A DNA stretch of 64,000 nt from Blautia hominis (GCA_002270465.1 NQOF01000002.1:62001-126000); one strand, 5' to 3'; positions 9,211-18,523 are shown, counted from the stretch's first letter. Made by a program: numbers and translations. Notes: generated from the letters alone by a model not told the origin.

Positions 9211-10656
9211 GTGAAGAAGATATTGTTTGTGGCTTCAGAGGCCGTACCGTTTATTAAAACAGGAGGGCTGGCTGACGTTGTCGGCGCGCTGCCCAAGTGC
9301 TTTGATAAAAATTATTTTGATGTGCGGGTGATTATCCCCAAATACATGTGCATGAAGGAAGAGTTTAAGAACCAGCTTCAGTATGTTACACATTTTTATA
9401 TGGACATAGGCTACCGCAGAGAATATGTGGGCATCATGCAGATGGAATATGACGGTGTTCAGTTCTATTTCATTGATAACGAATACTATTTTTCAGGATA
9501 CCAGCCATATGGTGATATCCGTTTTGACATTGAGAAATTTGCGTTTTTCTCAAAAGCCGCGCTTTCCATTCTTCCGGTGATCGATTTCAGGCCCGATGTG
9601 ATCCACTGCCATGACTGGCAGACAGGACTGATACCGGTTTATTTAAAAGACAGGTTCCAGGAAGGTACCTTTTATCAGGGAATTAAGACAATCATGACCA
9701 TACATAATTTGAAGTTTCAGGGTACCTGGGATATTAAGACGATCCGAGAGCTGACCGGACTTCCGGCATATTATTTTACCCCTGACAAGCTGGAGTCATT
9801 TAAGGATGGCAACCTCTTAAAAGGCGGACTGGTGTATGCGGATGCCATAACAACTGTGAGTAATACCTATGCAGAAGAGATTAAGACAGAATTTTACGGA
9901 GAAAAACTGGACGGACTGCTTCGCGCCCGCGCCCATGACCTGCGCGGTATCGTAAATGGAATCGACTATGATGAATACAACCCCGAAACTGACCGTATGA
10001 TTGCGAAGAATTACAATGCGAAGACATTCCGCAAAGAAAAAGTAAAGAACAAGACAGCTCTGCAGAGCGAACTGGGTCTGAATCAGGATCCAAAGGCTAT
10101 GATGATCGGTATCGTGTCACGTCTGACAGACCAGAAGGGCCTTGATCTGATCGCTTATGTAATGGATGAGCTGTGCCAGGATGCGATCCAGCTTGTAGTG
10201 CTGGGAACTGGTGAAGAACGATATGAGAATATGTTCCGCCATTTTGCATGGAAATATCAAGGCAAGGTGTCCGCCAATATTTTCTATGACAATGCATTGT
10301 CTCACAGAATCTATGCATCATGTGATGCGTTCCTGATGCCGTCACTGTTTGAGCCCTGCGGCTTGAGCCAGCTGATGAGCCTTCGCTACGGAACCATTCC
10401 CATTGTGCGTGAGACAGGCGGTTTAAAAGACACAGTAGAACCATATAATGAATTTGAAAGTACAGGAACAGGCTTCAGCTTTACGAATTACAATGCCAAT
10501 GAGATGCTGAGTATGATTCGCTATGCAGAGTCTGTATACTACGATAAGAAGCGCGAGTGGAACAAATTGATTGACCGCGCAATGGCCAAGGACTATTCCT
10601 GGTCCAATTCTGCGAACCAGTATGAGGAAATGTACAACTGGCTGATTGGATCATGA
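9211..10656 (+). CDS. glgA: Glycogen (starch) synthase, ADP-glucose type
   Basis: A 481-residue GT5 glycosyltransferase that extends alpha-1,4-glucan from ADP-glucose. The N-terminal KTGGLADVVGALPK motif binds ADP-glucose. The C-terminal domain contains GIVSRLTDQKGLDL and the acceptor-site motif PSLFEPCGLSQLMSLRYGTIPIVRETGGL. The GTG start at 9211 is preceded by GAAGGAGGG. TATAAT-like hexamers lie at 9105-9110 and 9114-9119 but no well-spaced -35 was found. No other glg gene is adjacent, so glycogen synthesis is split over the chromosome. It ends before a terminator. Confidence 0.96.
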   Translation: MKKILFVASEAVPFIKTGGLADVVGALPKCFDKNYFDVRVIIPKYMCMKEEFKNQLQYVTHFYMDIGYRREYVGIMQMEYDGVQFYFIDNEYYFSGYQPYGDIRFDIEKFAFFSKAALSILPVIDFRPDVIHCHDWQTGLIPVYLKDRFQEGTFYQGIKTIMTIHNLKFQGTWDIKTIRELTGLPAYYFTPDKLESFKDGNLLKGGLVYADAITTVSNTYAEEIKTEFYGEKLDGLLRARAHDLRGIVNGIDYDEYNPETDRMIAKNYNAKTFRKEKVKNKTALQSELGLNQDPKAMMIGIVSRLTDQKGLDLIAYVMDELCQDAIQLVVLGTGEERYENMFRHFAWKYQGKVSANIFYDNALSHRIYASCDAFLMPSLFEPCGLSQLMSLRYGTIPIVRETGGLKDTVEPYNEFESTGTGFSFTNYNANEMLSMIRYAESVYYDKKREWNKLIDRAMAKDYSWSNSANQYEEMYNWLIGS

Positions 10657-10693
10657 CAGGCAGCATATAAGTCCTAATGTAAAATTGAGAGTG

Positions 10694-10726
10694 AACCGGA
10701 TACGGCAGAGGCTGTGTCCGGTTTTC
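10694..10726 (+). terminator. Terminator after glgA
   Basis: AACCGGATAC pairs with GTGTCCGGTT (one G-T) across a 10-base loop, followed by TTTTCT. It separates glgA from the response-regulator gene. Confidence 0.8.
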
Positions 10727-10768
10727 TAGTATAGCGTTGTATAAGGTTTGCAGAAAGAAGGGATAGAA

Positions 10769-11437
10769 ATGAAAGTTCTTTTGACGGAAGATGATGATAA
10801 GCTGCGCACAGAACTGGCACTGTTTTTCAAAATGCACGGGTATGAGACAGAAGAGATCACGGACTACAAACATGCAGTGGAAGCGATCTGTAGTGCAGGG
10901 GGCCAAATCCTGCTTTTGGACCTCTCCCTGCCTGAGGCAGACGGAAAATATATCTGCAAAGAGATCAGAAAGCGCTCCCCCATACCCATTCTTATCATCA
11001 CCAGCCAGAACACAGAGATGAATGAACTTCTCTGTCTCAATTATGGGGCAGATGATTTTATAGCAAAGCCCTTTAATCCCCAGATCCTGCTGGCCCACGT
11101 GGAGGCAGTGCTGAAGAGGAGCCAGGGAGCACGGCAGGAGTCAGAGGAGATATCCTGCGGTGACTTCATTCTGGATATTTCGCGGGGAGTGGCAAAAGCT
11201 GGGGAGAAGGAGGCAGACCTGACGAAAAATGAGAGCAGGATCCTGTACTGCCTTGCTAAGAATAAGGGGAAGATCGTGTCCAGGGATGTGATGATCAATG
11301 ACCTTTGGGACAGTGAACTGTTTGTGGATGACAATACCCTGACCGTGAACATTACCAGGCTTAGGGCAAAACTGGAATCCATTGGGCAGAAGGGTGTCAT
11401 CCACACCAAGAGAGGGCAGGGGTATCTGTTGGAATGA
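10769..11437 (+). CDS. OmpR-family response regulator, BceR-like
   Basis: A 222-residue regulator with a receiver domain (phosphoacceptor D51 in LLLDLSLPEADG, lysine in AKPFNP) and a C-terminal winged helix (KNESRILYCLAKNKGKIVSR, then VNITRLRAKLE). The ATG at 10769 follows AGAAGGGATAG. A TTG 21 bases upstream is less likely. It overlaps the kinase gene by 4 bases (ATGA). The partner kinase and nearby transporter place it in the BceR group, which switches on peptide-antibiotic resistance transporters; the likely target is the transporter at 14907-17664. Confidence 0.88.
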   Translation: MKVLLTEDDDKLRTELALFFKMHGYETEEITDYKHAVEAICSAGGQILLLDLSLPEADGKYICKEIRKRSPIPILIITSQNTEMNELLCLNYGADDFIAKPFNPQILLAHVEAVLKRSQGARQESEEISCGDFILDISRGVAKAGEKEADLTKNESRILYCLAKNKGKIVSRDVMINDLWDSELFVDDNTLTVNITRLRAKLESIGQKGVIHTKRGQGYLLE

Positions 11438-12450
11438 GTCTGAGAGAATATTTAAAAGAGCGCTGGCTGCAGTTTACCCTGCTGCTGGCGGTGCTGACCG
11501 TGATCCTCCTTTTTGGGGTGCTGGTCATGATCCCCGGGTTTTATCTGCTGCTGGTGGGATGCGCATTTGTCAGTATCTGGTTTGTTGTATGGTGTACAGA
11601 TTACATGAGAAAGCGCAGTTTTTACAAAACAGTGGAGAATCATCTGGCACATCTGGACCAGAAATACCTGCTTCCGGAGCTGCTTGAAAGCCCGGGTTTT
11701 CTGGAGGGAAGATTCTTGTATGAAACACTTCAGGAAATGATGGAATCCATGAACTGGCGTGTGGGAGAGTATAGGCGCAAGAGCGATGATTACAAGGAAT
11801 ATATTGAACTGTGGGTCCATGAAGTAAAGCTTCCCATTGCCACCGGGAAAATGATTCTTGAAAACAACAGGGACAGCTATAGTGACAGCCTTACGGAGGA
11901 ATTTGACAAAATAGATGACTTCACGGAACAGGCCCTCTTTTATGCCAGGAGCAATTATGTGGAAAAGGATTACATTCTGAAAAAACTGAACCTGGAAGAA
12001 TTGGTCCGTGAAGTGATACGAAAAAATAAGAAAGCTCTCATAAAAGGAAAATTCAAGATCGATCTCCATGATTTGGACGTATCTGTGTATTCTGACAGCA
12101 AGTGGCTGGCCTATATTCTGAATCAGATACTGGCTAACAGCATAAAGTACCGGAGAGAAGGCAGAACGGAAATTGAGTGGTATGCAGTTACAGAAAAGGA
12201 AAAGGTCATCCTCTGTATGAGAGACAACGGGATGGGGATTCCTGTTATGGATCAGGGCCGTATTTTTGAAAAAGGATTTACAGGAGCCAATGGCCGTTCC
12301 GGTAAAAAGTCCACAGGTATAGGTCTCTATCTCTGCAAAAAACTCTGTGAAAAAATGGGACACAGGATTTATCTCACTTCCAGAGAGGGAGAAGGATGTG
12401 AAGTATTCATAGACTTTCCAAAGGGAAGCATGACCGGCTTTCTGGAGTGA
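11434..12450 (+). CDS. Intramembrane-sensing histidine kinase, BceS-like
   Basis: A 338-residue kinase with two N-terminal membrane helices (about residues 13-36 and 38-56), almost no extracellular loop, a phosphoacceptor helix with ELWVHEVKLPIA and an ATP-binding domain with NQILANSIKYR, DNGMGIP and STGIGLYLCKKL motifs. This minimal sensor layout is typical of BceS/PsdS kinases, which detect antimicrobial peptides through their ABC transporter instead of directly. The cognate transporter is not adjacent: the opposite-strand hppA gene lies between. Confidence 0.88.
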   Translation: MSLREYLKERWLQFTLLLAVLTVILLFGVLVMIPGFYLLLVGCAFVSIWFVVWCTDYMRKRSFYKTVENHLAHLDQKYLLPELLESPGFLEGRFLYETLQEMMESMNWRVGEYRRKSDDYKEYIELWVHEVKLPIATGKMILENNRDSYSDSLTEEFDKIDDFTEQALFYARSNYVEKDYILKKLNLEELVREVIRKNKKALIKGKFKIDLHDLDVSVYSDSKWLAYILNQILANSIKYRREGRTEIEWYAVTEKEKVILCMRDNGMGIPVMDQGRIFEKGFTGANGRSGKKSTGIGLYLCKKLCEKMGHRIYLTSREGEGCEVFIDFPKGSMTGFLE

Positions 12451-12462
12451 GAGACCAAAAAA

Positions 12463-12505
12463 GGGCGGAACCGCCAAAGCGGCCCGCCCGTATTTTATTA
12501 TTTTT
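12463..12505. terminator. Bidirectional terminator between kinase and hppA
   Basis: GGGCGG pairs with CCGCCC and an inner CCGC with GCGG, flanked by an A-run on the left and a T-rich tract on the right, so it can stop transcription from both the kinase (+) and hppA (-). Confidence 0.85.
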
Positions 12506-12511
12506 ATCACA

Positions 12512-14476
12512 TCAAAGGAACAGGGGTGTAAATACCACCGCCACAATGGTCATCAATTTGATCAGTATATTGATGGAAGGCCCGGAAGTATCCTTAAAGG
12601 GATCGCCCACCGTATCACCGACAACCGCTGCTTTATGGGCTTCGCTGCCCTTGCCCCCGTGGGCGCCTTCTTCAATAAATTTCTTGGCATTATCCCAGGC
12701 TCCGCCGGAATTTGCCATAAATACAGCCATTAACACACCGGTAACCAGCGCTCCCGCCAACAGCCCGCCCAGTGCTGCCGGCCCAAGGACCAGTCCCACA
12801 AGCAGCGGAGCCGCCACAGCCATAATGCCGGGAACCATCATTTCTCTCAAAGCCGCCTGTGTGGATATCTGCACACAGGAAGAATAATCCGGCTTCCCTG
12901 TCCCTTCCATAATGCCGGGGATTGTCTTAAACTGCCTGCGTACTTCCTCGATCATCTTATTCGCCGCCTTGGAAACTGAATCCATAGTCAGGGCGGAGAA
13001 CAAAAACGGCAGCATACCGCCGATAAACAATCCGACAATGACCTGCGGGTTCAAAATATCAATGGTATCCAGATTTACCGCTTCCGCGTAAGAGACAAAC
13101 AGGGCCAGAGCGGTGAGTGCTGCGGAGCCTATGGCAAAACCCTTGCCCATGGCAGCCGTGGTATTACCCACAGAATCCAGCTTATCCGTAATATTCCGCA
13201 CAGATTCGTCCAGTCCTGCCATCTCCGCGATACCACCTGCATTATCTGCAATCGGTCCGTAAGCATCAATGGCAATGGTAATACCTGCAGTGGAAAGCAT
13301 CCCTACCGCTGAGAGGGCGATGCCGTACAATCCGCTGAAATGATAAGCAGCCAGTATGCCCACTGCAATAAAAAGAATGGGAAGCATGGTGGAACGCATT
13401 CCTACAGACAGGCCGCTGATGATAGTAGTCGCTGCTCCTGTCTCAGACTGGGCTGCAATTTTCTGCACCGGTTTATAATCACCGGAAGTATAGTATTCTG
13501 TCATGATACCGATCAGCAGTCCCACAACAAGTCCGCTGATAATGGCAATAGCCGCTTTAAAATCACCAAAGAACATATGGCTTAACACAAGGGAAAGGGC
13601 CAAAACCACCACACTGGAGCCATAGGTCCCCACTTTCAGCGCCTTACCCGGGTCCGCACTGCTGCTGGCTTTTACCAGGAAGGTTCCGGCCATGGAGGCC
13701 AGGATCCCCACGCCTGCCAGTACCAGCGGGAACACCGCGCCGGAGCCTTTAAAATAAATAAGACCCAGCGTGATGGCTGACACCAGAGAACCTACATAGG
13801 ATTCAAACAGATCGGCACCCATACCTGCCACATCTCCTACATTATCCCCTACATTATCGGCAATAACAGCCGGATTTCTGGGATCATCCTCGGGAATCCC
13901 GGCCTCCACCTTTCCCACCAGGTCAGCACCCACATCCGCGGCTTTTGTATAGATACCGCCGCCCACACGGGCAAAGAGGGCGATGGAGGAGGCTCCCAGG
14001 CCAAAACCGGAGATAATGCCTGCATCCTTTGTCACAAGATATACCAGGCTGACGCCCAGAAGTCCCAGGCCGGTCACACACATTCCCATCACAGAACCAC
14101 CTGAAAAAGCAATGGAGAGTGCCTGTTTCATGCCGGATTCCTTTGCCGCACCGGCTGTGCGCACATTGGCTTTTGTGGCTACCTGCATGCCGCAGTAACC
14201 GGATATGGAGGAGAAAAGTGCCCCCATAAGAAAAGCGGCGGCTGTCATCCAGCTTTTCAGTGCAATCCCCAGTATCAGGAAAAATACCACAACGAAAATA
14301 ACCAGTATCCGGTACTCAGCCATCAAAAAAGCCTGTGCCCCCTCATGAATATAGGAGGCGATCTCCTTCATCCTGTCATTTCCGGCCTGCTGTTTTTTTA
14401 TGGTGCAGGTTAGAAAGAAGGCGAAGAGAAGTCCCAGTATCCCTATAACAGGGACAAGATAAAGCAGTTGTTCCAT
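12512..14476 (-). CDS. hppA: Membrane-bound ion-pumping pyrophosphatase
   Basis: A 654-residue, many-helix integral membrane enzyme that hydrolyses pyrophosphate and pumps H+ and/or Na+. The substrate-site motif [20 protein letters not shown] and the following [19 protein letters not shown] are intact. [10 protein letters not shown] has alanine where K+-independent enzymes have lysine, which by family knowledge points to the K+-dependent type. Whether it moves Na+ or H+ cannot be settled from sequence alone. The chosen ATG at 14476 follows GGAAGGG; earlier in-frame codons lack a site. It splits the BceRS-like and BceAB-like gene pairs and faces the kinase gene. Confidence 0.95.
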   Translation of the reverse strand: MEQLLYLVPVIGILGLLFAFFLTCTIKKQQAGNDRMKEIASYIHEGAQAFLMAEYRILVIFVVVFFLILGIALKSWMTAAAFLMGALFSSISGYCGMQVATKANVRTAGAAKESGMKQALSIAFSGGSVMGMCVTGLGLLGVSLVYLVTKDAGIISGFGLGASSIALFARVGGGIYTKAADVGADLVGKVEAGIPEDDPRNPAVIADNVGDNVGDVAGMGADLFESYVGSLVSAITLGLIYFKGSGAVFPLVLAGVGILASMAGTFLVKASSSADPGKALKVGTYGSSVVVLALSLVLSHMFFGDFKAAIAIISGLVVGLLIGIMTEYYTSGDYKPVQKIAAQSETGAATTIISGLSVGMRSTMLPILFIAVGILAAYHFSGLYGIALSAVGMLSTAGITIAIDAYGPIADNAGGIAEMAGLDESVRNITDKLDSVGNTTAAMGKGFAIGSAALTALALFVSYAEAVNLDTIDILNPQVIVGLFIGGMLPFLFSALTMDSVSKAANKMIEEVRRQFKTIPGIMEGTGKPDYSSCVQISTQAALREMMVPGIMAVAAPLLVGLVLGPAALGGLLAGALVTGVLMAVFMANSGGAWDNAKKFIEEGAHGGKGSEAHKAAVVGDTVGDPFKDTSGPSINILIKLMTIVAVVFTPLFL

Positions 14477-14681
14477 AATATAATTCCCTTCCTTTCCCTG
14501 TGAGGACATTTGACTGTGCAGGGGTGCGGAGGAGTTTCACCCGGCGCGGACGTATGTCCTGTCACAAATAAGTTTTTATAATATCATTATATAACAAATA
14601 TGTCTAAAATACATAAAAAAACTTAAAAAAATAAGAAATTTTTCGGTGAATCGCTAATTTTACTAAAAATGTTTGGGAAAC

Positions 14682-14708
14682 CTTACAAATCTGCAAGATA
14701 AATGTAAG
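14682..14708 (+). promoter_or_regulatory. Putative BceR-type operator
   Basis: CTTACA (14682-14687) and TGCAAG (14692-14697) form an imperfect inverted repeat with a 4-base gap, and a third half-site TGTAAG (14703-14708) lies exactly 11 bases after the second. It is just upstream of a promoter with a good -10 (TATAAT, 14741-14746) and a poor -35, as expected for an activated promoter. Binding by the regulator at 10769 is inferred. Confidence 0.5.
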
Positions 14709-14717
14709 TGAAATCGA

Positions 14718-14746
14718 TGGGATGGAACTTTAAATGGCCGTATAAT
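14718..14746 (+). promoter_or_regulatory. Promoter of the BceAB-like transporter
   Basis: TATAAT at 14741-14746 with a weak hexamer TGGGAT 17 bases upstream. The predicted transcript start (about 14753) falls immediately before repeat element A, so the whole element would lie in the 5' untranslated leader. Confidence 0.5.
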
Positions 14747-14756
14747 AAAATCATCC

Positions 14757-14875
14757 TAATTATTCAGCAGGTCCGTGCATCCGCTGCACTGCCCGTAAGA
14801 ATGCGTTCGCAGTGAAGCAAAAATCCTATCACCAAAGACGATTCTGCCTGTGACTGTGAAGGTACTGAACAATTA
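14757..14875 (+). repeat. Dispersed structured repeat, copy A
   Basis: A 119-base element bounded by TAATTATTCAG and CTGAACAATTA (inverted, one mismatch). Inside are GTGCA/TGCAC and other small hairpins and the core ATCACCAAAGACGATTCTG, shared with copies B and C. It occupies the leader of the BceAB-like operon; the ribosome site GAAAGGAGC follows at 14891. The 430-base gap between hppA and the ABC gene thus holds the operator, promoter and this element. Confidence 0.75.
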
Positions 14876-14906
14876 CGGATCATTGATCAAGAAAGGAGCT
14901 GCCATT

Positions 14907-15674
14907 ATGAATACAGTATTAGAAGTAGCAAATGTGGAAAAATATTATGGAAATAAAAGTAATCTGACAAAAGCCCTGGACGGAATCAGTTTTTCCGTGG
15001 AGGAAGGGGAGTTTGTGGGAATCATGGGAGCCTCAGGAAGCGGGAAGACAACGCTGCTGAATTGTGTCTCTACCATAGACCGTGTGACAAGCGGAAAGAT
15101 CATTGTCAATGATATAGACGTGACAAGACTCAAAGGAAATCACCTCAATCAGTTCAGGAGAGAGGAACTTGGTTTTATCTTTCAGGATTTTAATCTTCTG
15201 GATACGCTGACAGCCTATGAAAATATATCCCTGGCCCTTACCATCCAGCGGGTCAGCCCGGCAAAAATCCACAAATCGGTAAATGAGATCGCAGACAAGC
15301 TGGGTATTGAGGATATTTTAGAAAAATATCCCTATCAGATGTCAGGCGGACAGAAGCAGCGTGTGGCCTGTGCAAGGGCCATGATAACCAATCCCCAGAT
15401 CGTTATGGCGGATGAGCCTACCGGTGCCCTGGATTCCAAATCGGCCAGAATGCTTTTGGAGAGCTTCCAGTATTTAAACCAGCAGATGGCAGCCACGATC
15501 CTCATGGTCACACACGATGCCTTCACTGCCAGTTATGCCAACCGGATCCTCTTTATCAAGGACGGAAAGCTGTTCAATGAGCTGGTGAAGGGAAGAGACA
15601 CCAGAAAAGAGTTTTTTAACCGTATCATTGAGGTGGTTACTCTCCTGGGAGGTGAGCTGAACGATGTTATTTAA
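14907..15674 (+). CDS. BceA-like ABC transporter ATP-binding protein
   Basis: A 255-residue MacB/BceA-type ATPase. Walker A is GASGSGKTT, the Q-loop is FQDFNLL, the signature is MSGGQKQRVACARAM and Walker B is VMADEPTGALDS. With its permease it removes or releases cell-wall-active peptide antibiotics (bacitracin, lantibiotics) from their lipid targets and signals to the BceS-like kinase. The ATG at 14907 has GAAAGGAGC upstream, whereas the GTG at 14850 lies within repeat A and has none. It overlaps the permease gene by 11 bases. Confidence 0.92.
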   Translation: MNTVLEVANVEKYYGNKSNLTKALDGISFSVEEGEFVGIMGASGSGKTTLLNCVSTIDRVTSGKIIVNDIDVTRLKGNHLNQFRREELGFIFQDFNLLDTLTAYENISLALTIQRVSPAKIHKSVNEIADKLGIEDILEKYPYQMSGGQKQRVACARAMITNPQIVMADEPTGALDSKSARMLLESFQYLNQQMAATILMVTHDAFTASYANRILFIKDGKLFNELVKGRDTRKEFFNRIIEVVTLLGGELNDVI

Positions 15675-17664
15675 ACTTTCGGTTAAGAATATCAGAAAGA
15701 GTCTGAAGGATTATGCCATTTATTTTATGACACTGATCCTGGGGGTTGCTATCTTCTATATTTTTAATTCCCTGGATTCCCAGCAGGCCATGACAGACCT
15801 GACGTCCTCCAAAAAAGAGATCATTTCACTTATGATTACCATGCTGAGCGGCGTTTCTGTATTTGTCTCCTGTATCCTGGCCTTTTTGATCGTTTATGCC
15901 AACAATTTTCTGATCAAAAGAAGGAAAAAAGAATTTGGCGTGTACATGACACTGGGCATGGGAAAAGGGCAGATATCCAGGATCCTTGTAGGGGAAACCT
16001 TCCTCATCGGCCTTCTGTCTCTGGCGGTGGGGCTGTTTATAGGTGTACTGGGAGCACAGTTTATGTCTGTGCTGGTGGTAAAGATGTTTGAAGTGGATAT
16101 GGAGTCTTATGTCTTCGTATTTTCCAAAGCGGCTTTTTTCAAAACAATCTTATATTTTGGGATCATGTATCTGGCTGTGCTGGTATTCAATACGGTCAGT
16201 ATCTCCAAATGCAGTCTGATAGACCTTTTGTCCGCAGGAAAGAAGGCGGAACAGATTAAGATGAAAAAGCCTGCGGTCTGTATGGTATTATTTCTTTTTT
16301 CTGTAGCCCTTCTGGGCGTCCTTTACTATCTGGTGGCCTGTATTCCCACTAAACTGGATACAGGCACGTACGGGATCATTATTGCACTGGGCTGTCTGGC
16401 CACCTTTCTTTTTTTCTGGTCCCTGTCAGGCTTCCTTCTGCATATGATGCAAAGAAACAGAAAATACTATCTGAAGGATCTGAATGCTTTTGTCCTCAGG
16501 CAGATCAACAGCAAGGTCAACACTACGGTAGTTGCCATGACGATCATCTGCATTATGCTTTTTATGACTATTACAGTCCTGTCAAGCGGACTGGGGATCA
16601 ACCACTCTTTCCGGGAATCTTTAATGGAACTGACACCGGTGGATGTGAATGTGGAATATATGCCTCCAAGCGGAGAGAGCGCCGGGACTCCTGTTTCAGA
16701 TAAACTGCAGGATGCAGGTTTTGATCTGCGTGTATTGCAGGAGGATTATGTGGAAATGGGGATCTATAGTACCGGGCAGCTTACTATGGGCCTGACCCTA
16801 GGGGAGAATATGTCGGAAGTGTCAAAAAACTTTATGTTCTTGAATGCCGAACTGGAGGAGGATATGATCCGGCTGTCTGATTACAACCGGCTGGCAAAGC
16901 TTTACGGGAATCCTCAGTATGACTTGAAGGATGACGAATATCTGGTACTGTGCAATATGGATGATGTAAAGATACAGAGAGATAAAATGCTGAAAAAAGG
17001 GGAGAAGATCCAATTAGACGGTATATCCTATTCACCGAAATACGGGGAGTGCCAGGATGGATTTCTCCAGATGATGACAAACCGCATAAATCCGGGCATT
17101 TATGTGCTTCCTGACCACGCTGTGAAAGAAGAGTGGAGGAACCGGGGATTTTTGGCAGCCGATTATGCCAGACAGGACAAAAAAGGTGTGGAGGATGCGG
17201 ATGCTAAGATAAACGCGATTCCCAGGGAACTGGGGATATACAGCAACACCAGGACAGATATTGTGTCTGCAAGTATGGGGCTTTCCACCATCATCACTTT
17301 TGTAGCCATCTACCTGGGTATCATATTCCTTATCTCAGGGGCAGCCATACTGGCTCTCAAAGAACTTTCCGAGAGTTCTGATAACAGGGACCGGTATGAG
17401 GTGCTGCGGAAGATTGGTGCGGATGAGAGAATGATAAACCGCTCTCTTTTCAAACAAATTGGAATATTCTTCCTGATGCCGTTAAGTCTTGCCGTGGTGC
17501 ATTCCATTTTTGGCTTGCAGTTTGTCAGGGTCATGATGATAACAATGGGAGAAGTCAACCGTTTTGGTTCCATCCTCACTACAGCGCTGATCCTGCTAGT
17601 GATCTACGGCGGCTATTTTCTGACCACATATCTGGGCAGCAAGCGAATTATTCAGGGGAAATGA
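15664..17664 (+). CDS. BceB-like ABC transporter permease
   Basis: A 666-residue permease with the BceB layout: about ten membrane helices and a large extracellular domain (about residues 310-535) between helices 7 and 8, with FtsX-like domains on both sides (LIVYANNFLIKRRKKEFGVYMTLG and ALKELSESSDNRDRYEVLRKIGA). In this family the extracellular domain senses the peptide antibiotic. It is translated from inside the end of the ATPase gene. The substrate cannot be deduced. Confidence 0.92.
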   Translation: MLFKLSVKNIRKSLKDYAIYFMTLILGVAIFYIFNSLDSQQAMTDLTSSKKEIISLMITMLSGVSVFVSCILAFLIVYANNFLIKRRKKEFGVYMTLGMGKGQISRILVGETFLIGLLSLAVGLFIGVLGAQFMSVLVVKMFEVDMESYVFVFSKAAFFKTILYFGIMYLAVLVFNTVSISKCSLIDLLSAGKKAEQIKMKKPAVCMVLFLFSVALLGVLYYLVACIPTKLDTGTYGIIIALGCLATFLFFWSLSGFLLHMMQRNRKYYLKDLNAFVLRQINSKVNTTVVAMTIICIMLFMTITVLSSGLGINHSFRESLMELTPVDVNVEYMPPSGESAGTPVSDKLQDAGFDLRVLQEDYVEMGIYSTGQLTMGLTLGENMSEVSKNFMFLNAELEEDMIRLSDYNRLAKLYGNPQYDLKDDEYLVLCNMDDVKIQRDKMLKKGEKIQLDGISYSPKYGECQDGFLQMMTNRINPGIYVLPDHAVKEEWRNRGFLAADYARQDKKGVEDADAKINAIPRELGIYSNTRTDIVSASMGLSTIITFVAIYLGIIFLISGAAILALKELSESSDNRDRYEVLRKIGADERMINRSLFKQIGIFFLMPLSLAVVHSIFGLQFVRVMMITMGEVNRFGSILTTALILLVIYGGYFLTTYLGSKRIIQGK

Positions 17665-17691
17665 GAATAAGAAAAACCTTGCAAAGCCATA

Positions 17692-17739
17692 CTATTTCTG
17701 TAGACAAAACGGTGTTAGAACCACCAAAAACAGAAATAG
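17692..17739 (+). promoter_or_regulatory. Leader hairpin before the CotF-like pair
   Basis: CTATTTCTGT (17692-17701) and ACAGAAATAG (17730-17739) are a perfect 10-base inverted repeat enclosing a smaller GGTG/CACC pairing. The right arm runs into the ribosome-binding AGGAGG of the next gene, so the stem could protect the mRNA or tune translation. There is no T-tract, so it is not a terminator. Confidence 0.5.
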
Positions 17740-17751
17740 GAGGAAAATGTC

Positions 17752-17937
17752 ATGACAGAACTTTCAGTACTTGACTTACAGAATCTGCGCCATTTGATCG
17801 GCGGATTTGAGACCAGCCACTGCAAAATGCAGGATTATGCACACGAGGCACAGGATCCCCAGGTGAAACAGTTCTTCCAGAAAGCTGCACAGTCAGCAAT
17901 GGAAAGCAAACAGCAGCTTATGCAGTTTTTACAGTAG
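17752..17937 (+). CDS. Small CotF-like spore coat protein
   Basis: A 61-residue acidic helical protein (MTELSVLDLQNLRHLIGGFE). Its helix composition, the Gln-rich KQFFQKAAQSAMESKQQLMQ segment and its place 13 bases upstream of a clear CotF-family gene suggest a short coat protein of the same helical-bundle group. AGGAGGAAAATGTC precedes the ATG. In B. subtilis CotF is a coat component; the function here is inferred. The pair probably forms one small sporulation operon, but no sporulation sigma promoter could be assigned confidently. Confidence 0.65.
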   Translation: MTELSVLDLQNLRHLIGGFETSHCKMQDYAHEAQDPQVKQFFQKAAQSAMESKQQLMQFLQ

Positions 17938-17950
17938 GAGGTAAGAAGAG

Positions 17951-18208
17951 ATGACAGATAAGACAATGGTATCCGATACCCTGGTAGGTATCAACGGTGA
18001 ACTGGGACATTACGGTGCAATGATCCCTCAGACAGAAAATGCTCAGTTAAAACAGACTTTAAAACAGATGAGAAACCAGGCAGAAATGTCACAGGAAGAG
18101 ATTTATCAGATCGCTAGAGCAAAAAGCTATTACGTTCCTGCTGCAAAAGCGACTCCGGAAGAGGTCAGCCATGTAAAGAATGTACTGACACAGTTATCTG
18201 CTCAGTAA
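17951..18208 (+). CDS. CotF-family spore coat protein
   Basis: An 85-residue protein with the CotF pattern: MVSDTLVGINGELGHYGAMI, then a helix with QTLKQMRNQAEMSQEEIYQIA and the short C-terminal segment YYVPAAKATPEEV. CotF proteins coat the spore; shorter clostridial forms like this one are common. It starts 13 bases after the 61-residue gene with GGAGGTAAGAAG as ribosome site, and ends before a strong terminator. Confidence 0.75.
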   Translation: MTDKTMVSDTLVGINGELGHYGAMIPQTENAQLKQTLKQMRNQAEMSQEEIYQIARAKSYYVPAAKATPEEVSHVKNVLTQLSAQ

Positions 18209-18238
18209 AAAGCCAATTGACAGAATAGCAAAGGCCGC

Positions 18239-18270
18239 GGTTCACAGGAAAGCGACTCGTGAACCGTAAC
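18239..18270 (+). repeat. Short hairpin related to the dispersed repeat (copy H, partial)
   Basis: CGGTTCAC pairs with GTGAACCG, and the right half reads GTGAACCGTAAC, like the right ends of repeat copies C and G. It may be a decayed or minimal member of the family, or a chance hairpin. Confidence 0.35.
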
Positions 18271-18273
18271 GGC

Positions 18274-18309
18274 AAAGGGCATCGGATGCTTATCCGGTGT
18301 CCTTTTTTC
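18274..18309 (+). terminator. Terminator after the CotF-like genes
   Basis: AAAGGGCATCGGAT pairs with ATCCGGTGTCCTTT across a 4-base loop, then TTTT. Strong stem with two wobble pairs. Confidence 0.9.
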
Positions 18310-18467
18310 TTGACAAATACGGCCGGATGCTACATACTTAACACATACCGTCAAAGGCAGTTCTGTCTTTTTATCTATTCAAGCAGCATTCCGCTGCGCC
18401 GGTATCCCCATTAAAAAAAGAACGCGCAGAAAGGATGTGATGCGTATTGCAGGCAGGAAAATAACAG

Positions 18468-18523
18468 TTGACAAGGAAGAAAAAGTGTACTATTATGATA
18501 ACAGTAATACGAACATAAGTTCG
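18468..18523 (+). promoter_or_regulatory. recA promoter with LexA (SOS) box
   Basis: TTGACA (18468-18473), 17-base spacer and TATTAT (18491-18496), followed by the palindrome CGAACATAAGTTCG (18510-18523), which fits the Gram-positive LexA/DinR box. The box covers the start of transcription, so LexA should repress recA until DNA damage. The 368-base gap before recA otherwise holds only the hairpin and terminator above. Confidence 0.85.

Noticed and set aside
11452-12546. Long minus-strand open frame (about 364 codons) opposite the BceS-like kinase
   Set aside because: Shadow of the real kinase gene; no family motifs, no start site, and the plus-strand frame is clearly coding.
14757-14875. Riboswitch in the leader of the BceAB-like operon
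   Set aside because: The same structured sequence occurs between recA and recX and before pgk, so it is a dispersed repeat, not a ligand sensor specific for this operon; it fits no riboswitch class I know.
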